NCBI RefSeq assembly: GCF_003589595.1
Contig: NW_020653855.1
Location: 4,592,060 to 4,656,059, forward strand
DNA from: Hyposmocoma kahamanoa
Lineage: Eukaryota > Arthropoda > Insecta > Lepidoptera > Cosmopterigidae
DNA length: 64,000 bases
Direction: 5' to 3'
The notes under the pieces: model-generated
The model's input: the letters and a program-made list of their open reading frames with translations, nothing else
Database searches by the model: none
What the model was told of the DNA's origin: nothing
Shown here: in pieces, positions 1-11,217 of the stretch
Numbering within the stretch: the first letter of the stretch is position 1
How the letters are laid out: each line of letters begins with the position of its first letter
Made by a program: the position numbers and the translations under genes

Positions 1-19
1 GAGGGATAATGGATGCGTT

Positions 20-240
20 GCAGCAGCATTGGGAGAGTTTGTAGTGATAGGAGTGTATTTTCTCCCCTAATGAACCTCTCTAGAATTTGAGACGTTTCTT
101 GTAGAGTTGGGGAACATGATTGGGCAACGTCACCCCCGCCCTACACTCGTCCTATGGGATTTTAATGCCAAATCCCTGTCATGGGGGTCCTCAGTAACAG
201 ACGCGCGTGGTCAGCAGTGCTTCAAGAAGAGGATTGTTTG
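20..240 (+). pseudogene. R1/Jockey-type LINE endonuclease remnant
   Basis: Decayed piece of a non-LTR retrotransposon apurinic-like endonuclease, the domain that nicks target DNA before reverse transcription. Frame-by-frame reading gives VVIGVYFSPLMNLSRI, then GEHDW or LGNMIGQ after a frame change, then LVLWDFNAKSLSWGSSVTDA and RGQQCFKK. The WDFNAKS..WGS..TDARG pattern matches the GDFNAHS..WGS..TD.RG block of R1/Jockey endonucleases, with the first Gly replaced by Trp. At least one stop and one frameshift break it, and it runs off the left edge. Family-level call is good; the exact clade is inferred. Confidence 0.6.
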
Positions 241-261
241 TTCAAAGTTTGTGCGAGCATC

Positions 262-365
262 TAAGACTTAGTTTTTCGGAATTTATGTGGGAAATTTAAT
301 TTTAAATTCATCATGAGCTTTTCGGTGTAGAAAAACATCGTTTACAAACCTGCACATATCTGCAA
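262..365 (+). repeat. Lepidopteran SINE fragment (AAACATCGT..AAACCTGCA body)
   Basis: Contains CTTTTCGGTGTAGAAAAACA followed by TCGTTTACAAACCTGCACAT. This is the body of a tRNA-derived SINE common in Lepidoptera (usual form GGTGAAGGAAAACATCGTGAGGAAACCTGCA). A second degenerate copy lies at 58220-58435. The tRNA-like head is missing here. Confidence 0.5.
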
Positions 366-407
366 AGTACTCGTAACTATATAGGCTAAATATAAAATGG
401 TTATTCA

Positions 408-574
408 CATTGACTTACAATTATATGGACGTCGGGTCCGCGCTAAAAAGTGTCCGAACTTATAGGGCGTTAAAATCGTATACAGAGCGTCATTCACGCT
501 TTAGTCTTCGTTTGTTCGACTGACAGCGAAGCAAGCAAAATTAGACAGTACTGCGATGACATTACAATTTAAAT
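408..574 (-). mobile_element. hAT-type MITE M, half copy cut by the assembly gap
   Basis: Starts CATTGACTTACAATTATATG and matches, in reverse complement and with high identity, the element at 29967-30255, which is bounded by an 8-bp target duplication. The other half would lie in the run of N. Confidence 0.65.
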
Positions 575-974
575 NNNNNNNNNNNNNNNNNNNNNNNNNN
601 NNNNNNNNNNNNNNNNNNNNNNNNNNNNNNNNNNNNNNNNNNNNNNNNNNNNNNNNNNNNNNNNNNNNNNNNNNNNNNNNNNNNNNNNNNNNNNNNNNNN
701 NNNNNNNNNNNNNNNNNNNNNNNNNNNNNNNNNNNNNNNNNNNNNNNNNNNNNNNNNNNNNNNNNNNNNNNNNNNNNNNNNNNNNNNNNNNNNNNNNNNN
801 NNNNNNNNNNNNNNNNNNNNNNNNNNNNNNNNNNNNNNNNNNNNNNNNNNNNNNNNNNNNNNNNNNNNNNNNNNNNNNNNNNNNNNNNNNNNNNNNNNNN
901 NNNNNNNNNNNNNNNNNNNNNNNNNNNNNNNNNNNNNNNNNNNNNNNNNNNNNNNNNNNNNNNNNNNNNNNNNN
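575..974. other. Assembly gap, 400 N
   Basis: An unbroken run of 400 undetermined bases, a round number typical of a scaffold gap of estimated size. Open frames spanning it are artefacts. Confidence 0.98.
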
Positions 975-1244
975 TAATAATAATATAAACCGCCCTACGG
1001 GTGATATTACAGATTTCCTTCTTGAAAACTTTACCATCTCAACCGGCAGTGACTGAAGAATGAATAAACAAATATACTTGATTGAAATCCGAAAACATAT
1101 TCAATAGCAATGTGTCACAATTTCGAAGTCCTAAATTCTCGATGAACAATATAGATCACAAAATTACTTAGTAGCAAACAATCTTGCAACCTTTAAATTG
1201 CAGGGAATTTCAAAATCTTAGCTGTATTTTTTTTTATATTCATA

Positions 1245-1541
1245 TATAATATCAAGCGACGGGACGATCAAGTCGTGCGTCTGATGGTAAACTACACGCC
1301 TGTCCATAACAGTTTCAGTACCACTCAGAGCTTTAAATCGCAAAGATCTGAGGTGCACTGCCACTGCGCCCGTCATCCTGAGACATAAGGTAACAAGTCC
1401 CATGTGCCTGTAATTTCACCGGCATCCTTACCTTTCAAAACCGGAACACAGTAATGCTGACATTACTGCTTGGCGGCAGACATAGGTAAGGTGGCAGTGC
1501 TTCCCTGGACGAACTCTTTCCCAAGGAGGTCTACTGCTTTT
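1245..1541 (+). repeat. Family A repeat, near full length
   Basis: Reference-like copy: GACGGGACGATCAAGTCGTG, TGATGGTAAACTACACGCCT, TCCATAACAGTTTCAGTACC, a CTCAGAGC..GATCTGAG hairpin, CAAAACCGGAACACAGTAAT, TTACTGCTTGGCGGCAGA, and a TTCCCTGGACGAACTC end. I recognise related sequence as widespread in Lepidoptera but cannot name its class: no coding capacity, and no clear TIR, LTR or poly(A). Confidence 0.8.
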
Positions 1542-1769
1542 TCTCATCGCTTAAAGAATCACGTCGGAAGAATTTTTAACTTATACTGTTGATGTTCTAT
1601 GAATTCGCTGAAACATTTCAGCATTTATTATGCCAGCGGTTTCGGAGCGTAATTCTTTATCAAGCTGTATTTTTGTAAGAAAGTGTTGTGGTATAAAGAT
1701 GATATAGTGACCAACATAGAAAAAGGCTTCCATGATTTGATCTAGCAGAAAGGATGACATTAATAAGTT

Positions 1770-1965
1770 GACAGCACAAATTTATAGAGCCAATGTGGAT
1801 GGAAACGTGGGAAGAGATAGACCTCGAAATACATGTCTCGATCATATTGGTGATGTCCTTAAAATAGATCAGGGTAAATGTATAAAAAGCCATGTATGAA
1901 ATGTCTGATATGAGTGGAAAAGATAACGAAAGTTTCTCAGGAGAGTACCCAGTGAAAGTCCTTGA
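1770..1965 (+). pseudogene. RTE-like LINE ORF C-terminal remnant
   Basis: Reads RANVDGNVGRDRPRNTCLDH then IGDVLKIDQGKCIKS before stops. This resembles the [24 protein letters not shown] segment at the C-terminus of endonuclease/reverse-transcriptase ORFs of RTE-like LINEs. A weaker relative is at 10955-11120. Several stops follow, so it is not functional. The clade is inferred. Confidence 0.45.
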
Positions 1966-2309
1966 TCTGTGACTAAGCTAGACTGACTAAGAAAAATATC
2001 CAGATCCAGAGAGACGCCAGTGGTTCCTCCTAGAAATATTTAAGAGAATTTCTAGGAAAACGCGTATCGCTTAACACCCAGTGAAATTGTGACCAAGCAT
2101 CTATTTTCCACAAAAACAAAAATAAATCTAATAACTGTACTTTAGAACAGACGCTTCATATATCGTAAAATATACAAATGAAGTAGTAAAAATACAGAAA
2201 AATAATACCATTAAGAAATAAGGAAATAAATGATACGATAGGGAACAAATTACGAATGTAGAGGAGTGTTCCTTGACACATCGTTTCGAGGAATCAAAAG
2301 TCATTTGAA

Positions 2310-2525
2310 GTCATTATGAAGAGGGGGAGAGAAATTTTTAAAGACAATAGAGAACAGATGAGGAAGAAGGAAATAGAAAGAGGGGCAGACCAAGAATGAC
2401 GTGCAGTGGACAAATAAAGAAGAAAATCACAGCGAGCAGATATAAAGAGATCAAGAAACTGGTCATGAACCGTGAGGAGTGGAACAAACTAATCCGACAA
2501 GAACCTGGCTCTGAAATAGGATGAT
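2310..2525 (+). pseudogene. RTE-like LINE 3' remnant
   Basis: Reads GKRRRGRPRM-like after small frame changes (nucleotides GAAAGAGGGGCAGACCAAGA), then KRYKEIKKLVMNREEWNKLI and RQEPGSEIG followed by two stops. The G-R-P-R..W..D plus REEW..LI arrangement is the usual end of RTE-like LINE ORFs. The DNA ends ATGATGATTCC, matching the GAT-rich 3' ends of that clade. 5'-truncated and frameshifted. Confidence 0.5.
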
Positions 2526-3039
2526 GATTCCACAGATGGATAGCAAACGGGATAAAAGAGATAAAGTAGTTATAGAAAATAACATCATTTCATAAAAACT
2601 GCAACAATTTAAACAATTTGCTTAAATGACACCTGTTAAAAAAGGGATACGTAAAAAAAAGGCCTAAACCAAAAACAAAAGCAACGACAAGATAATCTGC
2701 GAATGATTATGTAAAGATAAAAAACATTTGCTTCCCTGTCAATCATCGGGACGTTCTGATATCTCAGTCGAATAACATTCTTTTGTAATAGAAGTTTTGT
2801 TCCATTTAAAGTACAAGATATCGGCGTTTATTATTTCAATTTGTTCTTTATTTCTACATACATAAAATTAGTAAATTTGTACTTCGTACGATCACAGTTG
2901 ATGGAAAATGACAATGATTTCAACAATAAAGCATGCGCTAGGGTTTTCAGTCGAGACTATTTCAAAAGCAGTTTTGCATATATATACGCTAAGCATTTTG
3001 GCAGTCCAAATACATTAATTTAATTAAGTTCTTATTAAC

Positions 3040-3380
3040 TCAAATAATATTAATTGAAACAAAGGATTCCTAATGTCGAGTACCGTGTTTTCTTCTCGAC
3101 AAAACCTCGTAATGGGTACGACATTTTAAGACCTAATTATATAATGATTGTACATAATACTTCTTCTATGGCTAAATTAAAATAATGACACACAAGCAAT
3201 AGTCAAAGATTATTTGTTAACAAACAAATGCTACAAAACAAAAACCAAAGCGATAGAAGTGTCCGTGATTGGCCTAGTACCTATTATATTTTAACCAATC
3301 AGGAGGCAGTAGAGCGTTTGAGTAGCGTCATATTTTATATTATTTTTAAATAGTTTTTCTACACTTGAAAAAAAATGAGT
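3040..3380 (+). repeat. L repeat, partial copy
   Basis: Shares segments with the L copies at 29185-30870, 44280-45520 and 61640-62620: CGAGTACCGTGTTT, ATGGGTACGACATTTTAAG, TAATTATATAATGATTG, AACGCTACAAAACAAAAACC-like sequence, GATTGGCC, and ACCAATCAGGAGGCAGTAGA. No coding capacity seen; class unknown. Confidence 0.6.
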
Positions 3381-4629
3381 TTAATCGTCTTTTGATTACA
3401 TTCTAGCATATGTGGATCAAAGAAGAGATGGACAGAGCGTCAGCAAATATCTAAGGGGTTACTATGTTGTTGATAAGAGAGAAAGTTTTAATATATGTGG
3501 CCAGTGGTTCATGAACGTTGTTATCATTCAATTTTTTTTTTACTTTCCACCGTTTCTCATGTCCAAGAGCTTTTTTTGCACTAAAATGGTTAAAGGCTTG
3601 TGGTTTGTACCGTAAAGAAGCGCGTAACTATCCATGAAAATGTGGGACATGAGGGCCAGAATATTTCAAGTGTACGACCTTCAATGATATGGGGTTTATA
3701 GAGGGTGTGAATATATTGATAACCTTAAGCGAATCGGTTTTCAGATAACAAGGTATTCCACGGGAGATAAGAGGAGTCTATCAACATCATTACCAGCATT
3801 TTAGTGTACGTATAAAAAAATTGCAATGATATCACGTAACGGAATGAAGATTTTAACAACAAGAATTCTTTGGCGTCTTCAAATGTCATCATTACAAGTT
3901 TGAATAAAAAAATTCATTAGATTTTTCAAGTTATTACAGGCTTGTCTAGGTCTGGAAATAAAATCATGTCTATAAGAACCTCAAATGATCAATTAGCATG
4001 GAATCGGACCTTAGAGGATGGAAAAAATCGGACTGAAAACTACAACTGTCAGTTTCTTAGACTCTGAAATGAAATTTGTTTGTTTGTGTGGTTGTTTGGT
4101 GTAACAATTCGATGTTTAGTAAATAATAGTGCTAAGTATCACAAAAAATTACCAATAATAGCGGACAAATATTCTTAAGTAAACTACTACAAATTATAGA
4201 AGTCATTAGTTTAGAGTACTACCTTTAAATCTATTATTATCTTATCAAAGTTATATCATGTGTAAGATGTCAATATTAAATTGTCATTGGATTTTACTAT
4301 TAAGATTGTATTACATTAAACATTGCAAAATACAGATTAGATGATATATATGTCACTCGTACAGATATCTATCGGTTTATTTGATCTGCGAGTTACTGTT
4401 GCATTCCAGAAATTCATTTACGGTGCAGTAGCAACCTTCAAGTAGCAATATTTATTTTACGTCTAAATGAATTTAGTGGCAATTCTCTTAAGTCACTAGG
4501 TAGCGAGTTAAAATTTTTTATGCCCATAAAGTATGGACTATTTTCAATGCTTGAGGCAATATGGTGCCCGCAACATATTATTTAATTGGTGTTGAAGTTG
4601 ATGTTTCCTTATGTTTAACTGTTTCCGCG
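3381..4629. other. No gene or known repeat recognised
   Basis: A+T-rich DNA with only chance open frames (one of 67 codons at 3412-3615 has no recognisable motif). Confidence 0.5.
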
Positions 4630-5225
4630 TTTAATAATAATAATAATAATAATAAATTTCTTTATTTCGGACTAAGTCCATAAGGGTTAGTAACAAAACA
4701 CTTAAAAATAGGGTTAGTATTACAAATTGCTTATTTTACAATTTATTATTATAGGCCACAAAACCAATGTGCATCCTAGACCAGTGATCTAGGAAGCAAC
4801 CCTGTACACGGTTTGCAATTATACTCAGGAGGCTGTTATCGCCGCCCCGAATCCTGCGCAACAAAGAAGCCGCCCTTTTTCGCATGATAGCTGAAAAGCC
4901 GTCTAAGCGAGTCACGGCGAACATTCCCGATGCACTGCAAAATCGAGGCAGCTTCAACAGCATCCTGAATAAATTATTATACAACACACGGAGGGAGCTT
5001 AGAGTTTTTTGGGTGTAATTGACCCATAGACTACATGTATAAAATGACTGACAGTACGCCTTGAACAACATAAGTTTGACGTCGTCAGTACACCTAGCAA
5101 ACCTATGAGCCAACATGTTGCCCCTCACTGCTAGCGCCCTACGCTCGCTTCCAACATCTAAATCGTCCTTTAAAGTCTCAGAGACCCAGTGCCCTAGGTT
5201 TAAAAAAGTTTTGAGGGACATGATG
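4630..5225 (-). pseudogene. LINE reverse transcriptase C-terminal fragment with 3' tail
   Basis: A 161-codon open frame (4736-5221) carries the region after the RT palm: LGHWVSETLKDDLDVGSERR, ALAVRGNMLAHRFARCTDDV, LMLFKAYCQSFYTCSLW, then NNLFRMLLKLPRFCSASGMF and RLDGFSAIMRKRAASLL. I recognise this pattern from lepidopteran Jockey/CR1-like LINEs. The 3' untranslated part ends in a (TTA)n tail at 4632-4655, a normal LINE insertion end, so the 5' side is truncated. The frame is unusually intact over its length, suggesting a fairly recent insertion. The upstream junction lies near family A copy 5258-5573. Confidence 0.75.
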
Positions 5226-5257
5226 CCGTGAAAAAAGATTTTATTTTTATTTCGTTT

Positions 5258-5573
5258 TATATAATACCAAGTGATGGAACGGACGCGTCGTGTGGCTGGT
5301 GGTAAACGACACGCCTACCCATAACAGTTGCAGATTGGCACACACAGTTAAAAATAGCAAAGAATTGAATGTTACTGCCGCTGTTCCCGACACCCTGAGA
5401 CATAAGTTGACAAGTCCTATGTGCCTGTAATTTCACCAGTACCGTTAACCCTTCAAAACCGGAATCTGCAGTAATGCTCACATTAATGCTTGGCGGCAGA
5501 AATGGATAAGGTGGCAGTACTTTCCTGGACGAACTTGTTCTTCTTCTTCTATTTCAAAAGGAGCTCTACTACT
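5258..5573 (+). repeat. Family A repeat, near full length
   Basis: GTGATGGAACGGACGCGTCG through GGAGCTCTACTACTACTA. It has the CATAAGTTGACAAGTCCTAT block and an ATGCTCACATTAATGCTTGG block; diverged in the middle. Confidence 0.75.
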
Positions 5574-5714
5574 ACTATTCCTTCTGCAGCTAACCTTTGA
5601 GTATAGTTACAAATTAAAGTGAAGTACAAAGTTTCGAACCTTTATCCTATTAACCGTGAAGTGGCTAGTTAGCGTCTGACGCGTGCCAATTATAGGACTC
5701 GAAAGACCTACTTG

Positions 5715-6455
5715 AGCTCAGTCAGTCATTTTTGCTTTGTAAGGTGTGGTTGTGTCATTCTTTCGTGCAAATTCTCTAAAATCCTGGAAAAGTACCTTAT
5801 TGTGCTGTTTTGGAGTGCAAAAATAATAACCGCACCAAAAATTTTACCCGTAGTCGTTGTTATGGACGTCCGTTCGCGCCTGTCCGTCAGAGCCAGAATT
5901 GATAGGAAAACGAGTAATTCAGGAGCTCTGATTGGCCGAGCGGCGTAGCGACCAATTGATAGGACCGATACGGTAGCATACGGTAGATAATACGGTAGAT
6001 ACACCGTACCAGTATAAGTATAAGCGAATATTGGTATTTGTGTTCTTTCGCTTATGTTTAGCTTCATTTGCATTCTTGCGCTCTTATTAGTAAGACGTGT
6101 TCATGTTCTAAGTCAGATCGACATAAGTTTTTTATATGAATATACAGTCCACTTCACAAGATTAAGGAGTTTTATTTGAGGAAGGATATCGAAGGCGGTT
6201 TCAGTTACAGTGGTATTTCATATCATCGGAGTCTTATTTTTGAATAAATTTTCAATTTCCTGTTCATCAAAATATTTTTTTTTGTTACAAGAAACGAAAG
6301 CAAAGCTTATGACCCCTGCTATATGGTCGTTTCTTTTTTGAAGAACTAAATTATTAACTCCAATTCGTCGTCGTTCAGCAATTAACTGCTAGATGGCAGC
6401 ACATTGATTGAAATTTCAATATAATACCAAAACGTCGTAACTTGCAACGATACAC
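5715..6455 (+). repeat. Repeat block homologous (inverted) to 8935-9300
   Basis: 5715-5840 (TTGAGCTCAGTCAGTCATTT..TTTGGAGTGCAAAAAT) matches the reverse complement of about 9180-9295, and 6240-6455 (TATATGGTCG, GCTAGATGGCAGCACATT, CGTCGTAACTTGCAA) matches the reverse complement of about 8935-9115. The order is kept, so these are two copies of one unknown element, the first carrying roughly 400 extra bases between the blocks. Confidence 0.5.
5975..6012. repeat. Short ACGGTAGA-type tandem repeat
   Basis: Imperfect repeats of (AT)ACGGTAG(AT). Confidence 0.5.
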
Positions 6456-6756
6456 CAAAAGGATAAAGTCTAAATTATATTAACAATCCAAAATTTGTTA
6501 TTTATTTTTAAATTTGAAACTACGACCACGACTAATGAATATCAAGATTTTACAGTGTTTCAAATTAAGAAAGGCACTCCATTGTTTTTTTTCCTCTGTG
6601 GTCAAACTCAAGCAATACCAAAGTTCAGTTATTTTTTAAATTGTACCGTACTCTTTAGATACAAGGTACGGTTTTAATTGGATTGTTAAATAATTCTACT
6701 CGAGAAAGCTCCATTGAACAATACGCCGAAAAAGTGATTATGATAATCAGTCAATA

Positions 6757-6795
6757 GTAATAGAGCTCCTTGTGAAAGAGCTCGTCCAGGGAATA
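6757..6795 (-). repeat. Family A 3'-end fragment
   Basis: AGAGCTCCTTGTGAAAGAGC followed by TCGTCCAGGGAA, the reverse complement of the family A terminus. It abuts the tail of the next LINE. Confidence 0.65.
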
Positions 6796-7640
6796 ATAAT
6801 AATAATAGTAATAATAATAATTCATTTATTTGTGAAAACACAGGTTAGATATACAAGTTGACATGTACAAAATGAGTAGGTATAGTTTCACTGTGTCCGG
6901 CCAAACATTTGGCATACAAACATATTGAAAGTATATTTGGTATATGAATATTATAATACAAACACAATTACCGGTATTAACAATATAAAAATGAAAAGAA
7001 AAAAATATATATTTAAAGTATTACATATGTTTATAATATCGTTAGTATCCAAGAGTGTCAGATCAATTATTAATGTCCAAAATAGTGAATATAATAAAAC
7101 CAAATTAATTCATTCCAACAATTAAATTACAAAAGTCAAGCGACTTTGTCAGGTGAAAAAGATTAAGTTATAGTGTCATTTAAGAATTCGTTGATGTCAT
7201 AGTAACATTTATCTATTAATAAATTGCCCAACACATTTTGGAACTTATGCGTTTCAAGTGATTTTATACGATCAGGAATTTTATTGTATATGACCGGTGC
7301 GAGTTGAACAACACTCCTTCTAAGAAGAGCTGTTTTGCAGATCTTTGTGCTTAATAAATATGGTCTAGGACGTAAATGACGATTTTGTACCGTCGGTCTA
7401 ACTGAGAAGAAATTTGAGTTCATTTTGACAAATCTAGAGATTTCAAGAATATACAGGCAAGGAAAAGTCAACAGTCTCAGAGACTTAAAAAAAGGACGAC
7501 AGCTTTCCGTATATTTTAATCCACAAATTGCTCGGACACATCGTTTTTGAGGTCTAAATATTGTGTTCCTGTAGTTAGTACTGTCTTACCTACTTCTGCA
7601 AAATTCAAAAATGTATGTGAAGTTTCCAATCCGCCCTCGT
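6796..7640 (-). pseudogene. Jockey-like LINE C-terminal fragment with (ATT)n tail
   Basis: Read on the minus strand: FRPQKRCVRAICGLKYTESC, FFKSLRLLTFPCLYILEISR, FVKMNSNFFSVRPTVQNRH, LAPVIYNKIPDRIKSLETHK and LLIDKCYYDINEFL. Spacing and motifs (QKR.VR.I.G....SC.P.F..L..LT.P.LYI.E, YNK.PD.IK, L..K.YY.I.EFL) match the extreme C-terminus of Jockey-type ORF2. The last 103 codons (7163-7471) are open. The 3' end is an (AAT)n run at 6796-6825 on the plus strand. 5'-truncated; no RT catalytic core present. Confidence 0.75.
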
Positions 7641-7744
7641 AGGAACTACCCAGAACAACTAGAGAAGCGGGAAAAACTGTTTTGCTAGATAAAATGGATT
7701 AGGTGTATAAATCATCTAACAAATAATTGTAACTTTTTAATTGA

Positions 7745-8225
7745 AAAAGAAAAAACCGGCCGCAAAAGTTAGCTTATCGGCTTTTCCGATTTCCATGGGA
7801 TCTCCTCATCTGATTCTGACTTCTTAGTGACAATGGGACTGTTACGGACTCCTTTGTACATTTTATACTTTTTTTCTGGTTGTCTGGTGGTGATTTGTTC
7901 ATTACATGTATTGTGTCTAGTGAAAAGTGGACTTTTATTTGCGGAAAATATTTCTTTAATTTGTGATAGCCGAAATGAACCCGGAACGGCATCATTGGCA
8001 TCAGGGACCACCTCGAGAACAAAACCCTTTCAAACAAAAAAGAATATTCAAAATAAGAACACAATTCATGGAGAAATCGGTATGTCAGTGTACATGGCTT
8101 TAAAATTTGACGATTTTCCTCGATTTCCATGGATCCCCTCATCAGATTCGGACTTGGTGACAATGGGACCACCACGAGATTCTCGAGAAAAAGAATTCTT
8201 TTTTGTTTGAAAGGGTGCACCCTCG
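7745..8225 (-). repeat. Family D, duplicated-module subtype
   Basis: Homologous in reverse complement to 61070-61590. It holds two copies of a module: a fragment such as CCTCATCTGATTCTGACTTC plus GTGACAATGGGAC at 7804-7845 and again at 8135-8175, and GAATTC/ATTCTTTTTTGTTTGAAAG near 8030 and 8190. Overlapping open frames here on both strands are by-products of the repeat. Confidence 0.6.
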
Positions 8226-8934
8226 TCAGTCGCCATCGGGCGCTTGTCGACTTTGGATCTGTGTTAAATTTTCTCCGCCTTTTCTTATTTTATTTATATT
8301 AATTTAAAACGCGAGAGGCGGCCCCGTACACCTCACCTCCTAAAATGTAGGCTCGTAAAATACCTCGCCATAAGGGCCATCAATAAATCGCTCTTGCTTT
8401 CGCTTATCAATATAACATCACCGTACCCGTTTCGCTGTGGATTGAAACGGGTCGGCCTTTATTCCGGTTTACCCGACACGTTGGAATTTTATGCACGCAC
8501 TATATTTTACTTAAAAAACCCTATATATTGTCTCGACACAATTACCAGAGAAAAACAAGCGTTATTAACAAGGAACTAGGTCTCTTTACAAACAGATTTA
8601 TTACTATTACTTCGACCCTTATTAGTGTGTCTAAGTAGACTTTGGCAGGCGAATTTATGACAAGTATACGTTGATCTTTCGATACTATAGGTATGCTCAT
8701 GACACAGGGTTCAATCTAATTTGGTTCCTACTTCCATATTAATCCCCACGGAAGAAAAAACAATGGAAAGGCCTTAAACTTTGATTACTATCAGAATCGC
8801 TGTCGCCGAAACTCACACTTACATAATGTTAACATGAAATCTTGATAATGATTGGTCATAGTTTCTAATTCAAAAAGACGTAACAAATTGTGGACTGTGA
8901 ATACAATTTAAACTTTACCTAATATTGCAAGTTA
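8226..8934. other. No gene recognised
   Basis: A 61-codon frame at 8394-8579 resembles nothing I know. No SINE, LINE or MITE end seen. Confidence 0.5.
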
Positions 8935-9300
8935 CGACGGTTTAATTTTATCATTGAAATTTCATTGAATGTGCTACCATCTAGCGGCAATAGCTGAAAG
9001 ACGAACGATTAACGTCTATGAACTTTAAAAAGAAAGTCGACCATATTGTAGCGGTATACGGTTTATTTCATTTTTTATAACAAAAAATCTATTACGATAA
9101 ACAGAAAATGGACAATTTGTTAAAATAAAATAAGTCTTAACGATGAAACAGCACCATAGATAATATTACAGGTGCATAATTTTTGCACTCCAAAGTAGCA
9201 CACAAAGGCATTTTTCCACGATTTTCAAGGTTTGCGCTAATTGACACAACCATAGCGTACAAAGCAAAAATGGCGGACTGAGCTCATGTACATTCAACTT
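8935..9300 (-). repeat. Second copy of the 5715-6455 repeat
   Basis: Reverse-complement match in two blocks, 8935-9115 and 9180-9295, with conserved AGCAAAAATGGCGGACTGAG and TTGCAAGTTACGACG. Confidence 0.5.
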
Positions 9301-9509
9301 TGCGTACTGTTGGCACACATAGCACACCCATTAAGCATTGCCACTATAGTTATTGTTGTATGTTAATCGCTGAAGCCCATTTCTTTCTCGTCTACTTGGA
9401 GCTACTAGAGGAAGTTCTCTATTTCCATGAGGTAAGTTTCTTTGTTGTTAGTACTTGATCTGTTCAAAGGGTTGTAACCCTAACAACCGTGATCAGGATC
9501 ACGGCAGTA

Positions 9510-9766
9510 AAGCAGGAAACTTCCGGTCCATAAACTTATTTAACGTGAAGTAAAAGGTAAAGTAAAAAAACTGTAACAAATAAAAGGTAGATGTAGAAAA
9601 CAGTACATTAATTAAAAAACACTCCCTAAAAATGAGAAAGCGAAGGAAGATGGAACAATTCAAATTTAAAATTTAAATACAAGAAAAAGAAAAAATGATA
9701 CGATACAAGTGGAGAGAGGCGATACAAAAAGGTGGGATGACGATGTAAGGAGGTCACACCGTCACA
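9510..9766 (-). mobile_element. Family F (LTR-like), internally deleted
   Basis: On the minus strand it begins TGTGACGGTGTGACCTCCTT, the start shared with 16293, 32423 and 63543. Farther on, 9535-9630 matches 63905-63975 (TGTTTTCTACATCTAC, TTTTATTTGT), so relative to the right-edge copy about 240 bp is missing between the two blocks. Confidence 0.55.
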
Positions 9767-10104
9767 TGTTGGTATCATCGTCGTGATAATTAAGGTGCCC
9801 GCCCTACACGCATAGTATTAATGGCCTAACTTAAGCGTGTCTCCGTGATTCACCTTGATCGCTGTTTGGACTTTGTTATTTATACCATGAGAAACCTGAT
9901 GGTACCTAATTTTCTAATTTCACAATCTATACGTTACGTGACCCTTTCACTACGTTCCGGTTTTGAAGGGTAAGCGCGTTTGAACAATGCTACCGTTTCG
10001 TATTTGTTTCGAATCCCAGACCATGCAAATTTAGGAAACTCAGACCCACCTCGAATGACGCTTGTACACCTAGAGATAAAAATGATCCTTGTGTCAAAGT
10101 ATGT

Positions 10105-10520
10105 ATAAAAAGAAAGGTGCTTAACATACGGTTGCCGAATATGGTCTTTAAGGAAAAAAGAAGAAGACAGAGTGGAAATCTGCCTGTATTGTGTATCAAA
10201 AGATCTGACAAAATCAAACATCAAGTTATAAGAAAAAGAACAAAAGTACAGGATGTAACGGAAAGAATACGCCAATTAAAATGGAAATGGGCCATAAGCA
10301 GGCCATATACGAAGGTTAGATAATAACAGATGGACAAAAATTATCACAGAATGGATCCCAAGGGACGGAAAAAGAAGCCAAGGTAAAGAAAAGATGGAGA
10401 GACGTCTTCACAGAAAGAATTGGACCATGTTGTATGCCTAAAGCGGGAGAAAGAGAAGAGTGGACAGAACTAGGGGAGGCTTACGCCGTAGGGACTACTA
10501 CTGCGTTAAATTATTAGTTT
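10105..10520 (+). pseudogene. RTE-like LINE C-terminal remnant
   Basis: Frame segments KVQDVTERIRQLKWKWA, then after stops/frameshifts NRWTKIITEWIPRDGKRS, KKRWRDVF-like sequence, and EEWTELGEAYA. The pattern (RI.QLKW.WAGH..R..D.RW...I..W.PRDGKR..G....RW.DD......EEW..L.EAY) is the standard tail of lepidopteran endonuclease-reverse transcriptase pseudogenes. Broken by at least two frame disruptions. Confidence 0.65.
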
Positions 10521-10649
10521 GTTTGAGTTTCATTTTCTTTTATTTATAATGTAGTAGAATAGAGGCTATTTTTTTTTTTTATTTGTGATATTTCGGACCG
10601 CCATTTCTCAGATTCGGTGCTGATATAAATCCGATATAGTGTGTAAACG

Positions 10650-10815
10650 TTCTAAGGGTGCTGGCGAAAATACAGGCACGCAGGATTTGTCAATTTTAGG
10701 TCTCAGGGTGACGGATGCTGTGGCACTGCCCCTCAAATCTCCTCTATGAAAGCTTAATGGTACTGCAACTGTTATGGATAGGCGTGTCATTTACTACTCA
10801 GCATATTTTATATCT
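10650..10815 (-). repeat. Family A, partial
   Basis: GTCTCAGGGTGACGGATGCT, ACTGCAACTGTTATGGATAG and GGCGTGTCATTTACTAC in minus orientation; both ends missing. Confidence 0.7.
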
Positions 10816-10954
10816 AAGTTACCTTAAGACGCTTGTTTTCAGTCACTAGAAACCAAAAAAATATAGGCAAAATACGGTATCTTAAAAAATTAAGTGAAGT
10901 TAGGAAAATCAAAAGTAAAAATGTACATGCAACACGTATGTATTTTAGTACCAA

Positions 10955-11120
10955 TAATTACGATCTAAATTTATAGAGCGAACGCGGAGGGTAACTTGGG
11001 AGAAGGTCGTACATATTTCAACTAGATTGAGGATGTCCTTAAAAGGCCAGATCAAAAGTATCTAGAATAAACGGGCGCGTACGAAGAAACCGATACGAGT
11101 GGATTAGGCGAAAGATATAT
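10955..11120 (+). pseudogene. Degenerate RTE-like LINE remnant
   Basis: GAACGCGGAGGGTAACTTGG encodes NAEGNLGEGR, followed by IEDVLKRPDQKY and, after another stop, TGAYEETDTSGLG. Same segment as at 1770-1965 but more decayed. Confidence 0.35.
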
Positions 11121-11217
11121 AGTCGGTATTTTTGACATTTGGAATTTTTTTTCTGGGGAGCATGTTTTGGGTTTTAAAATACATACGTCCTGTTTTAAAT
11201 TCATTTTTAATATTTAA

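Noticed and set aside
501..1056. Two overlapping open frames through the gap
   Set aside because: They consist mainly of undetermined bases, and the readable part belongs to MITE M.
7774..8220. Overlapping frames of 127-148 codons on both strands
   Set aside because: They coincide with a non-coding family D repeat and show no domain motif.
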